DNA of 35,112 nt from a virus: IMG/VR virus record IMGVR_UViG_3300043392_000034, positions 1 to 35,112 of that record; one strand, given 5' to 3'. Below the pieces are notes generated by a model. It did no database searches. It was not told the DNA's origin and was given only the letters and a program-made list of their open reading frames with translations. Below, in pieces: positions 19,397 to 27,179 of the stretch (its first letter is position 1; every line of letters starts with the position of its first letter). The translations under genes and the position numbers were made by a program.

Positions 19397-20832
19397 TAGA
19401 AGGAACCTGCGCTTCCACCGTTGATTACTGAGAGAGTCCCGCCATAGACGGAGTTAGCCTTGCCGCCGTCGAGGTTCCCGTAGGGATCTCCAGCGGGGCC
19501 TTGAGGACCGGTTGCTCCTTGTGGTCCGGTGGCACCGGTAGGACCCTGCGGTCCGGTGGGGCCAGTGGCTCCCGTGAGACCAATCGGACCCTGAGGACCT
19601 GTCGCACCGGTATCACCCTTGGGGCCTTGCGGACCGGTCGCACCGGTAAGGCCTTGTGGACCCTGGGGACCGGTTGCTCCGGTGTCTCCCTTTGGTCCTT
19701 GAATTCCTTGAGGACCTTGAGGGCCAGTGGCTCCGGTTGCACCGGTGTCGCCCGTGTCTCCCTTGAGACCCTGAGGGCCTTGAGGTCCAGTCTCGCCCTG
19801 GGGACCGGTAAGACCCTGCGGACCCTGAGGTCCCATTGGGCCAACGTCTCCGGTGTCACCCTTGACGCCCTGGATTCCCTGGAGTCCCTGCTCACCCTGC
19901 GGTCCTTGAGGACCGGTCGGGCCAGCTTCACCCTGAGGGCCTTGCTCGCCCTGAATGCCCTGGTCTCCCTTAGAAGCTAGGAGAGTCCAGTAGACCGTTC
20001 CAGGTGGGTAGCCAGGATTAGGCTCGAGCACTCGATACCAAAGCGATCCGGCATAGGTGACGACGTCGCCAGGCCAGTAGTCGGCAGCGTTGTCGTATTC
20101 GCCGCGGAAGTTCCATAGAGCATCGGCACCGGCAGGACCCTGAGGTCCCTGCGGCCCTGGCTCACCCTGGGGACCGGCCACTCCAGGATCTCCCTGAAGT
20201 CCCTGAGGACCCTGGTCGCCTGGATCACCCTTGGGACCCTGAGGCCCTTCTGGTCCCTGCGCTCCGGTAAGGCCCTGAATGCCCTGAGGACCGGCTTCTC
20301 CTTGGTCACCCTTGTCGCCCTTAGGACCGGCTGGTCCGGTGGCTCCTGCGGGTCCCTGAGGGCCTGGCAGACCTTGGTCTCCCTTGTCGCCCTTCTCGCC
20401 TCGAGGACCAACGGGTCCCTGAGGGCCGGTTGCTCCGGTTACGCCGCGAAGACCTTGAGGTCCCTGCGGTCCTTCGGGACCGGCTGGACCGGTAAGTCCT
20501 GGAAGACCTTGCTGGCCACGCTCACCCTGGGGACCTGGCAAACCTTGAGGACCACGAGCTCCCTGAGGACCGGTGGGTCCGGTGAGACCGCGCTCACCCT
20601 GGGGGCCTTCTGGTCCGCGCTCACCCTGGAGTCCACGGGGACCGGCTGGTCCGGTGTCACCCTGGTCGCCCTTGTCACCTTTAGGGCCTGGAGCTCCTGG
20701 AGTTCCCTGAGGTCCAGCGGGACCCTGAGGTCCTTGCTCTCCTCGGTTGGCGAAGACGGCCAGGCTGCCCTCGGATCCACCGGAGACGGTGACGTTCTGG
20801 TTGGAATCCGCAACGATGCGAACCTTAGGCAC
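19396..20832 (-). CDS. Collagen-like tail fibre protein
   Basis: 478 residues from GTG 20832. A 30-residue beta-rich N-terminus is followed by collagen Gly-X-Y repeats, mostly GPQGP and GPKGDKGD types, in two long blocks. Between them (about residues 235-290) is a folded insert, [20 protein letters not shown] then [16 protein letters not shown], with aromatic spacing like a CBM5/12 chitin-binding-type domain. The C-terminus ends [20 protein letters not shown]. Phage collagen stretches form trimeric rods on tail fibres. The gene starts inside the end of the 20825-21160 gene. Confidence 0.9.
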   Translation of the reverse strand: MPKVRIVADSNQNVTVSGGSEGSLAVFANRGEQGPQGPAGPQGTPGAPGPKGDKGDQGDTGPAGPRGLQGERGPEGPQGERGLTGPTGPQGARGPQGLPGPQGERGQQGLPGLTGPAGPEGPQGPQGLRGVTGATGPQGPVGPRGEKGDKGDQGLPGPQGPAGATGPAGPKGDKGDQGEAGPQGIQGLTGAQGPEGPQGPKGDPGDQGPQGLQGDPGVAGPQGEPGPQGPQGPAGADALWNFRGEYDNAADYWPGDVVTYAGSLWYRVLEPNPGYPPGTVYWTLLASKGDQGIQGEQGPQGEAGPTGPQGPQGEQGLQGIQGVKGDTGDVGPMGPQGPQGLTGPQGETGPQGPQGLKGDTGDTGATGATGPQGPQGIQGPKGDTGATGPQGPQGLTGATGPQGPKGDTGATGPQGPIGLTGATGPTGPQGPTGATGPQGATGPQGPAGDPYGNLDGGKANSVYGGTLSVINGGSAGSF

Positions 20833-21160
20833 GAACGACCTCCGGACTTACCTTGATGGATCCCTGGACCAGGCGAATGACGGGTTCGCCACCTGGAGCG
20901 CTGAGCTCGATGGCGTAGACGTATTCGGGAAGGGTGAGCTGGGAGGTTTCGGCTGCGGTGAGAGTGATCGAGATGGTTCCGGTCGCGATGTTGATCGCGG
21001 GAACGTGCTCGAGTGTCAGGTTGCCATCGGTGCTCGGACGAACGTGCATGAGAGCTGAGTAGCCGGTCAGATCGACCACGCTGCCGTCGTCGTTGGTGTA
21101 TTCGAATTGCCTGGTGAATGTCGCACCGGCGTCGATGTGCAGTGTGTAGACCGCTGCCAT
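20825..21160 (-). CDS. Minor tail protein with Ig-like/baseplate-type fold
   Basis: 111 residues. The sequence [20 protein letters not shown], then [12 protein letters not shown] and [13 protein letters not shown], is the beta-sandwich pattern of small phage baseplate/minor tail proteins that link fibres. Lies between the collagen fibre and the coiled-coil membrane protein. Role inferred from family resemblance; exact attachment partner unknown. Confidence 0.75.
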   Translation of the reverse strand: MAAVYTLHIDAGATFTRQFEYTNDDGSVVDLTGYSALMHVRPSTDGNLTLEHVPAINIATGTISITLTAAETSQLTLPEYVYAIELSAPGGEPVIRLVQGSIKVSPEVVRA

Positions 21161-21169
21161 GTCAGCTCC

Positions 21170-21427
21170 TTAGAAAAGAACGTTGTAGATAGCGCCAACG
21201 AGCGCGATGATTCCCGCGCCGAGGGCTGAGTAGGAGATTCGCTCGACCCATTCCATGCGGGCTTGAGCGAGCTCGAGGAGTCGGATGCGTTCGGCGTGAT
21301 CCGTGGCCTGGGCCTTCTGGACTGCGGCGTCTGCGCGCATCTCGATGACGAGTTCCTTGACCTCCCTCATCTCCTTGTAGAGCATGAAGGTGGTTACGCG
21401 TGCGGTCGATTCTTCCTCGGCCGGCAT
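21170..21427 (-). CDS. XhlA-like coiled-coil membrane protein
   Basis: 85 residues. A helical coiled coil (MREVKELVIEMRADA, AERIRLLELAQARMEWVERI) leads into one C-terminal membrane helix (YSALGAGIIALVGAIYNVLF). This is the layout of the haemolysin XhlA family, which co-operates with a holin in Bacillus phage PBSX lysis. Here it sits among the tail genes, 4 kb from the holin. It may be a second lysis protein or an injection protein. Confidence 0.72.
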   Translation of the reverse strand: MPAEEESTARVTTFMLYKEMREVKELVIEMRADAAVQKAQATDHAERIRLLELAQARMEWVERISYSALGAGIIALVGAIYNVLF

Positions 21428-21429
21428 GA

Positions 21430-21666
21430 CTATGCGACCAGGAGCTCAGCTTCTTCAGCCGTCAGCGGCTCGCCTGCGACGAGCTTGGCGCGAGCTGAAA
21501 GCTTCAAGGCTTCGAGTCGAGCTTCCTCGGCCTCGCGTGCTTCCTGCTCGGCAAGAGCCTGGGCTGCCATGAGCTCGCGCTCGGCGATCTCCTCAGCGCT
21601 GAGCGGGATGTATTCCTGCTCTCCGGTTGCGGTGTTGACCACTAGCTTCATGAGCTGTTCTGCCAT
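21430..21666 (-). CDS. Small acidic helical protein
   Basis: 78 residues from ATG 21666, coupled by TAATG to the upstream gene. After a beta stretch (KLVVNTATGEQEYIPLS) it is an Ala/Glu-rich long helix (AEEIAERELMAAQALAEQEA). It is likely structural, possibly a chaperone for the neighbouring fibre proteins. A longer frame to 21912 is only the shadow of the upstream gene. Confidence 0.68.
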   Translation of the reverse strand: MAEQLMKLVVNTATGEQEYIPLSAEEIAERELMAAQALAEQEAREAEEARLEALKLSARAKLVAGEPLTAEEAELLVA

Positions 21667-21998
21667 TAGTTGACCTCGATCCAGTCTTGGGTGTCTTCGT
21701 TCCAGGTGTATGCCTGGCCATCGGTTGGGTAAGGCTTTGGCGCTTGCCAGTCGCACGTCTCTTCGTTCAGCATCCAAGACTCGAAAGGCTTGGGAGGAAT
21801 GAAGGCATCGCGGTCTTCGTCGTAAGTGAATCCCACTCCAGCGAAGTTCTTTCGGATGCGTGCGTTGTAGCTGGTCTGAATCCAGCGACCGCCGAAGGTC
21901 TGCAATAGCCAATCGTAGCCCTCATTGGGGAAGTTGTTGTTGGTGACAACCACCCGAGTGACGAGGTTGTCTTTATCTAGTTCAGCAAAGTGGGCCAT
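21666..21998 (-). CDS. Small virion-associated protein of the MAHFAELD family
   Basis: 110 residues. It starts MAHFAELDKDNLVTRVVVTN and contains GGRWIQTSYNARIRKNFAGV, YDEDRDAFIPPKPFESWMLN, DWQAPKPYPTDGQAYTWNED. This Trp/Tyr/Pro-rich sequence is a recognisable family found in many environmental phages, including cyanophages and marine phages, near tail-fibre genes. Biochemical function is not known. The family's wide ecology points to an aquatic phage pool. Confidence 0.8.
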   Translation of the reverse strand: MAHFAELDKDNLVTRVVVTNNNFPNEGYDWLLQTFGGRWIQTSYNARIRKNFAGVGFTYDEDRDAFIPPKPFESWMLNEETCDWQAPKPYPTDGQAYTWNEDTQDWIEVN

Positions 21999-23329
21999 TA
22001 GGCTGCATACCTCACAATCACAATTCCAGAGGCACCGTTACCACCGATAAGCGAGTCACCGGCACCACCTCCACCAGATCCCGTGTTGGCAGTCGCGTTT
22101 CCACCGTTGCTCGAGGCGTTTCCACCGTTACCTCCACCAGCTTGACCGGCTGCTCCGGTAGTGAAGCCTTCTCCACCGCCACCACCAGCTCGCGCTATCG
22201 CGGTTCCAGTGATGCTGGATGTGCGACCCGCTCCTCCTGCTCCTCCGGTGCCGCTAGAGGCGTTGCTTCCGGTTCCACCGGCACCACCACCACCACCACC
22301 ACCGCGGTTAGCTGAGAGACCGTTCCAGAATCCCACTCCACCGCCATAACCTTGGTTTGCGGTGCCAGCGCCGCCGCCTCCCTGGGGGCCACCACCTCCA
22401 CCGGAACCACCAGACGATCCGGCGTTTCCGAAGATTCCACCCTTACCACCACCGATTGCCGTGATGATGGTGCCGAAGCTGGAATTCGAGCCCGAAGTTG
22501 CTTGGTCTCCGGATGGTGTGCCATCGCCTGCTCCACCGGCTCCGACTAGAACTGCGTAGTTGATGCCGGACGTGAGCGAAAGTCGTGCTTCCGCTGAAGC
22601 GCCGCCACCAGACAACTCACCTACAACGGATGAGCGATAACCTCCTGCACCGCCGCCACCACCGGCACCGTTTCCGCCACCACCACCGGCGACAACTAGG
22701 TATTCGACGTTGGATAGATTCTCGAGCGGAGTGAAGTCGCCTGAAGTTGTAAACGTATGAACCCAGAAGCCATTTATGAGTTGGGCTGTGCCGCCGATTG
22801 CCTTAGGCGTCTTGTCTCCAGCAAACTTCTTGATGCCGTAAAGCGTTGCGCTGGATCCAGCTGCAAAGTTTGGAGCGGCGTTCAGTGTGATCGAAGTGAT
22901 TGGCGCGTTGTTAGCCCACTGCCCCGCCCAGATCTGCGGATAGGCCTCCGCGCTGTTCTGCTCCATGACGCCGTCGATGCTGATGGACTTGGTTTGGCTC
23001 GCCGTGTAGTTGGGGATGTAGATCTGCGCGTTGCCGAAAGTGTTGGCCGTTGCGTTCGCTCCGGAGATAATCGGCCCCAGCATGTCCGACCGTGAACCTG
23101 AGGTCGTGAAGACACCGGCTCCAATGCCGCCGTTTCCAAAGAGATACCTGAAGCTGTAACCGCTGGTCGAGCCGTTGAACGTGAAGGTCACGTATTGCGT
23201 AACGTCTGCGGTCGTGCTTCGTCCGGACAATGAAATGGCGAGATCGGTGAAGCCCTGCGGTATTGAGTTGAACACGATACTCGACTGAGTGCTTGTCAGC
23301 TCAACTCGCTGAATCATTTCCATTGTCAT
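21998..23329 (-). CDS. Glycine-rich adhesin with shared fibre domain
   Basis: 443 residues. Residues 1-170 form a beta domain ending SATLYGIKKF, homologous to the two proteins encoded immediately upstream. Residues 185-225 have HTFTTSGDF and NVEYLVVAGGGGG, the usual entry into glycine-rich domains. The remaining 220 residues are mostly Gly with Ser, Ala and Asn, interrupted by short beta segments, ending GASGIVIVRYA. Glycine-rich tips of this kind act as host-receptor adhesins in T2-like and other phages. The gene is the likely host-range determinant. Confidence 0.85.
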   Translation of the reverse strand: MTMEMIQRVELTSTQSSIVFNSIPQGFTDLAISLSGRSTTADVTQYVTFTFNGSTSGYSFRYLFGNGGIGAGVFTTSGSRSDMLGPIISGANATANTFGNAQIYIPNYTASQTKSISIDGVMEQNSAEAYPQIWAGQWANNAPITSITLNAAPNFAAGSSATLYGIKKFAGDKTPKAIGGTAQLINGFWVHTFTTSGDFTPLENLSNVEYLVVAGGGGGNGAGGGGGAGGYRSSVVGELSGGGASAEARLSLTSGINYAVLVGAGGAGDGTPSGDQATSGSNSSFGTIITAIGGGKGGIFGNAGSSGGSGGGGGPQGGGGAGTANQGYGGGVGFWNGLSANRGGGGGGGAGGTGSNASSGTGGAGGAGRTSSITGTAIARAGGGGGEGFTTGAAGQAGGGNGGNASSNGGNATANTGSGGGGAGDSLIGGNGASGIVIVRYAA

Positions 23330-23331
23330 GC

Positions 23332-23826
23332 TTATCCTGCTATTCCGTAGAGAGTCAGAGTGGTTCCGGCGTTGAGCGAACTCACGTTCAGTCCGACGGT
23401 GATCTGGTTGATTGCCGCCGTGTTAGCCCAGCGCGCAGAGCCCATCCAAACTTCCACCACGCCCGACATTGAGCGCGATAGAACCGTCTTGTGCTTGTCC
23501 GTCGTTGAGTAGTCAAAGATGTTGAGTGTTGCCACGCTTTGCGAGGTGCCTATCACGGTCGCCAGGCTTGTTGAAGTGGCCGAGCCTGCGTCGGAAACCG
23601 TCGTTGAGGTCAAACCAACTGCCCTAATGTAGGAATAGCTCGAACTAGCATCGCCATTGAATCGCAGTTGAATGAGTGCAGCCGATCCGACTGTTCCATC
23701 GACAACCAAGACGAGATCCCGCAGAGCTACGCCGCTGGCGCTGGTCGGAATGTTGTTGAAGGAAACCTCGCTCGTAGCAGCGCTGAGTGTTACCGAGCCG
23801 AGCGGCGTGTATGTAGGTGTAGGCAT
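23332..23826 (-). CDS. Fibre-domain protein, paralogue 2
   Basis: 164 residues, a stand-alone version of the domain found in its neighbours: VTLSAATSEVSFNNIPTSAS, then IQLRFNGDASSSYSYI, then NIFDYSTTDKHKTVL, then WANTAAINQITVGL, ending TLTLYGIAG. The landmarks (FNNI, FNGD...Y.Y, I-x-DY...K-K-T, W-x-N-T-A-A-I, LYGI) recur in the same order in all three genes. Probably a receptor-binding or fibre-shaft module. Confidence 0.8.
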   Translation of the reverse strand: MPTPTYTPLGSVTLSAATSEVSFNNIPTSASGVALRDLVLVVDGTVGSAALIQLRFNGDASSSYSYIRAVGLTSTTVSDAGSATSTSLATVIGTSQSVATLNIFDYSTTDKHKTVLSRSMSGVVEVWMGSARWANTAAINQITVGLNVSSLNAGTTLTLYGIAG

Positions 23827-23827
23827 G

Positions 23828-24382
23828 TTATTTCACTCCATAAAGACTCACACGGCATCCAGGCACTAGCGAGTTTCCAGACTGCCCGACCTCGATGCTG
23901 TTGATGGCCGCGGTGTTACGCCAATGCCAACCTCGGACTTCGACGTTGGGACTTGAGTTGTTGTGAGAGCACAGCACTCGAGCAGTCTTGAACTTGTTTG
24001 TGTTGAATGCGTCGATGAGGTCGATCAGGGCGACGGCGAAGATCCCAGAAGGCGCTTGCGCTGAGGGAATGTTGCTCGCAAGTCCGAACGTGGTGTTGGT
24101 GGCGTTGAACGACGACACGCTTGAACCGCCAGCTGCGATGCCGTGGTAGGCGTAATTTGCCGTCGAGTCTCCGTTGAGACGCACGAGCGTGCCGTTGGCT
24201 GTCGAGTTGGTGTTGTCGCGTAGCGTCATGCGAAGGTGGAGGTGCTTGTAGCTCGATGCGTATTGCGCCAGGTTGTTGAATGTCACGCTCGCAACGTTGC
24301 TCGTTACCAGTGCGGTCTGTATGTGCTCAAAGGTTGCGCCTGCTCCACCTGCGGCAGCTAGGAATCCAAGTGGTATCAGCAT
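23828..24382 (-). CDS. Fibre-domain protein, paralogue 3
   Basis: 184 residues. It shares the domain of the next two genes (VTFNNLAQYASSYKHLHLRM, LVRLNGDSTANYAYHGI, DLIDAFNTNKFKTARVL, WRNTAAINSIEVG, CRVSLYGVK). A short hydrophobic, Gly/Ala-rich N-terminus (LIPLGFLAAAGGAGATFEHI) precedes it and may be an assembly or insertion peptide. Coupled to the upstream gene by TAATG. Confidence 0.8.
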   Translation of the reverse strand: MLIPLGFLAAAGGAGATFEHIQTALVTSNVASVTFNNLAQYASSYKHLHLRMTLRDNTNSTANGTLVRLNGDSTANYAYHGIAAGGSSVSSFNATNTTFGLASNIPSAQAPSGIFAVALIDLIDAFNTNKFKTARVLCSHNNSSPNVEVRGWHWRNTAAINSIEVGQSGNSLVPGCRVSLYGVK

Positions 24383-25149
24383 TAGGCCCCCAGGTTTCCG
24401 ACGAGGTAGTAGACGCCCGCGCCTGCGCTGGTGATCGTTGCTCCCGCGTATTGCTTGGCCGTCTTCAAGTTGTTATCTGCCGAGAAGAGCTGGACACCGG
24501 CACCGGCCTGGAAGGTGATTTGACCGCTGCCTGCCTGGATGAAGTTGACGGACTCGCCTCGGGCAAGGACGTCGGCCACCGTGACGGTGATCGCTGCGGT
24601 TGCTCGGATGTAGGTGTTTCGGTCTGATGCCTGGATCGTGTAAGCCGATGCCTGGTCACTCATTCCGGTGGCGATGTCGGCTGCGCTTTTGGCTCCCAGG
24701 AAGGTGCGTCGGTCGGTGACATTGTTTGCCGCGATAGATCCTGCGAGCGCCGGAACCGAGACGTTAGCGAGTGGAAGCTGGTAGATACCTGAGTCAGTCT
24801 GAGTCAGGGTTGGCGCGACCGGTGATGCGGCAGGCGTTCCGTTGACAACCTTGAGGATGATGGTGTTGGCCGTTGGGTCGAGCTCGAGGACCACGGTGTC
24901 GATGCGTGGGTTGGTCGCGTTAGCCGTTGCGATTGCGAGGGTCTCCTGAGCGTTGCTGAGGTAGTAGTGGCCGCGAACCATCGCCTGGCCTGCGGGCACC
25001 TTGACGAATAGACCGGAGTTGTCGCCGAAGGGCTTGAGCTCGGTTCCGGTGACGGAGCCACGAACGCCCTCGCCGATGTTGCGAGCCCACTGCGAGAATT
25101 GCGTCTCGCTTGTGTCGATGTTCTCGAAAGGCCAGGAAGTCTGGGCCAT
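24382..25149 (-). CDS. Minor tail protein with N-terminal baseplate domain and C-terminal shared module
   Basis: 255 residues. The N-terminal region (WARNIGEGVRGSVTGTELKP, VPAGQAMVRGHYYLSN, RIDTVVLELDPTAN, GTPAASPVAPTLTQTDSGIY, VTDRRTFLG) is the common actinophage minor-tail pattern. From about residue 165 it carries the same module as the 18914-19396 protein (YTIQASDRNTYIRATAAITV, GESVNFIQAGSGQITFQAGA, KTAKQYAGATI). It presumably links fibres to the tail tip. Confidence 0.83.
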   Translation of the reverse strand: MAQTSWPFENIDTSETQFSQWARNIGEGVRGSVTGTELKPFGDNSGLFVKVPAGQAMVRGHYYLSNAQETLAIATANATNPRIDTVVLELDPTANTIILKVVNGTPAASPVAPTLTQTDSGIYQLPLANVSVPALAGSIAANNVTDRRTFLGAKSAADIATGMSDQASAYTIQASDRNTYIRATAAITVTVADVLARGESVNFIQAGSGQITFQAGAGVQLFSADNNLKTAKQYAGATITSAGAGVYYLVGNLGA

Positions 25150-25161
25150 GTCTTCTCCTTA

Positions 25162-26322
25162 CTAGGTGCGCTCGAGGCTGCTAATGCGAAGCGCGGTGTC
25201 CGCTTGTTTGGTGAGTAGCTGGGTCTCGTAATCGTTGGAGTTCGGTTCTCCGACCGTTGCTCCGATTCGGACGCCGTCTTCTTTGATCAAGATTCCGACC
25301 TCGGTGACGATGGCCTGGAGCTCGGTGTCTCCGACCACGACGGTGACCTTGTCTCCAAGGTTCCAGTCCACTCCGTAGAGCATGGTCTGGTCATCGCTAG
25401 GGGAGATGCTCACCGAGACGATGGTCTTGCCGTCCTTGACCAGGATCTCGTCTCCGGCCTGTTCGAGCTCAGTGACGTCCTCAGTGCTTCTCTGATCCTT
25501 GAAGATCTCGATGCGTCGTCCCCAGGCAGTCTCAGCCTCGAGGGAATCGCTGGAGGTTCTCTCCAGGAAGGTGCGGAGCTCAGCTTCTCCCTGGCCTGCC
25601 ACGATGATGCGGGTGGCCTTGGGCTGGGTGTAGCTGTATTCGCTCTTCTTCAGTCGGCCGTTGTCGAGATCGAGTCGAACGAATGCGCTGCGATCTGCCG
25701 GTGCGTAGACCTGAAACTCGAGCTCGTCGCCGTTCTGCTCGATGGTGAAGCCCAGCTCGCTTAGGTCTGCCAGGCCCTTGAGTAGCTCCTGGAGGCTCTC
25801 GAATCGTGCCGAGCCCTTGACGGTAGGGCCAAGATTGCTCGTGGCTTCTACGGTCAATTCAGGGACGCGCCTGGTGGCCGGTGCTCCTGGCCCGATGTTC
25901 GCGTTGACGTATGCCTTCATGACCGTTTCGGCGTTACCGGTGCGCTCGTCATAAGCCTGGGTCTGAGCGGTGACGTCGGCCGTGGATGGCGTCGGATAGG
26001 CCAAGCGTTCGCTCAGGAGAATGGAGTCGTCCACGCCCTGGATGGTGTAGGTGCCGACCAGGTCCTCGGTGCTCTGATCCGTCTTGACCGAGGTTGTCGG
26101 TCCGGAGATGAGAACGCCCTGGCTGGTGCTTACGATCAGACCGGATCCTGGTTTGCGGAGCTCTTCGGCGAGGGGATGGCCCACCGGAAGAGTTACCTGC
26201 CAGGAGCCTGGCTCGTTGTAGCGAAGGACCGCGTTGAAGCCTGGGAGATCCGCTGGTCGAAGTTGACCCACTCGAACGAGGTCGCTGTTTCGGACCTCGA
26301 TGACTAGGTCTTGAACTTGCAT
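25162..26322 (-). CDS. Tail tip protein (ReqiPepy6 Gp37-like)
   Basis: 386 residues. The opening VIEVRNSDLVRVGQLRPADL, then FNAVLRYNEPGSWQVTLPVG, and the later TYTIQGVDDSILLSERLAYP and WNLGDKVTVVV match the siphovirus ReqiPepy6 Gp37-like family. This family is the usual second tail-tip protein after Dit in actinophages and is the analogue of Tal/gp27-type hub proteins. No peptidase or lysozyme motif is visible. TAATG overlap with the upstream gene. Confidence 0.85.
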   Translation of the reverse strand: MQVQDLVIEVRNSDLVRVGQLRPADLPGFNAVLRYNEPGSWQVTLPVGHPLAEELRKPGSGLIVSTSQGVLISGPTTSVKTDQSTEDLVGTYTIQGVDDSILLSERLAYPTPSTADVTAQTQAYDERTGNAETVMKAYVNANIGPGAPATRRVPELTVEATSNLGPTVKGSARFESLQELLKGLADLSELGFTIEQNGDELEFQVYAPADRSAFVRLDLDNGRLKKSEYSYTQPKATRIIVAGQGEAELRTFLERTSSDSLEAETAWGRRIEIFKDQRSTEDVTELEQAGDEILVKDGKTIVSVSISPSDDQTMLYGVDWNLGDKVTVVVGDTELQAIVTEVGILIKEDGVRIGATVGEPNSNDYETQLLTKQADTALRISSLERT

Positions 26323-27179
26323 TAGTGAATTACCTCGAACCTAAGTGCGTAGTTGCATGAGATGTAGGTGCTAGTCGTGGTCTCCAGGCCGTTGACCTGG
26401 ATCACTTGCTGCCCTGGCTTTATCGGGAAGAGCTTGGGAGCTGGCCCGAGGATCGGATAGCGGTTGGTTCCGTTCTGATCCGTCACGGTGCCGAGCTCGG
26501 TGTCGATGGTGATCGTCTCGCCAGGAGCGACCGCTTCGGTGAAGCTGAAGGTCTGCGGTCCGTTGGAGATCACCAGGTTGGAGATCGGTCCTCGGATGGT
26601 CCAGATCGGGAAAACGTCCACGTCGGCCGAGGAGTTGACCGAGACCTGGCCCAGCGTTGTGGAGCTGGAGACTTTCATCTTGGTCAACTGAGGGAGTAGA
26701 CCGCGGCCGGTGTTACCGGACGAGATGGTGAAGGTCTGGTTGCTGGCCGATTCCCAATAAGGCTGGGGAGCTTGCATTTGGATGACCCAGCGGCACCAGG
26801 TTGATCCAGCGTCCGCACCGAACTGAGTCTCGGCTCCACCGACATAGTGGGCCTCGAGGAAGAGCTGGTCGCCGTTGCTGTAATTGGCCACGATCTTGGT
26901 GGGGCCAGTCTTGTCTTGCAGCAAGCGGGCAAGGCGACGCAGCTTCGTCTCGACGTCCTGCCTGTCGCTTCCAATGATAACGAGTGGAAGGTCGATGTCC
27001 CTGATGCCTCGCTTGGAGTGTCGCCAAGTGCCTCCGTCGCCTGCGGATTCCTCGATGCGAACCGCGGTGGCCGGAATGCCGAAGCCCTGGGCTCCGGTTC
27101 CGAGGATGAAGTCGCTGTTCGCGGCTAGGGAGATCGTGTCTCCGTTGGATCCGACGAGTGAGAGTGTGACGTCTACCAT
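26322..27179 (-). CDS. Distal tail protein (Dit-like, siphovirus tail component)
   Basis: 285 residues. The N-terminus has a beta ring-type sequence (SLVGSNGDTISLAANSDFIL) and KRGIRDIDLPLVIIG. A central region reads QDVETKLRRLARLLQD and YPILGPAPKLFPIKPG. This order is that of siphovirus Dit/minor tail proteins, which form the hub joining tail tube and fibres. It is placed directly after the tape measure (7-bp overlap) and before the Gp37-like protein, as expected. Confidence 0.87.
   Translation of the reverse strand: MVDVTLSLVGSNGDTISLAANSDFILGTGAQGFGIPATAVRIEESAGDGGTWRHSKRGIRDIDLPLVIIGSDRQDVETKLRRLARLLQDKTGPTKIVANYSNGDQLFLEAHYVGGAETQFGADAGSTWCRWVIQMQAPQPYWESASNQTFTISSGNTGRGLLPQLTKMKVSSSTTLGQVSVNSSADVDVFPIWTIRGPISNLVISNGPQTFSFTEAVAPGETITIDTELGTVTDQNGTNRYPILGPAPKLFPIKPGQQVIQVNGLETTTSTYISCNYALRFEVIH

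Noticed and set aside
19400-20760. CRISPR array or other regular repeat array
   Set aside because: The periodic DNA is coding Gly-X-Y repeat without spacers; no CRISPR array is present anywhere in the window.
19425-20813. Alternative minus-strand frames inside the collagen-like gene
   Set aside because: Repeat codons keep all frames open; products are Val/Leu/Arg-rich and out of step with the clear collagen pattern.
19501-20856. Long plus-strand frames opposite the collagen-like gene
   Set aside because: They arise because the Gly-X-Y codons read backwards avoid stops; the products are Thr/Leu/Arg repeats with no known fold.
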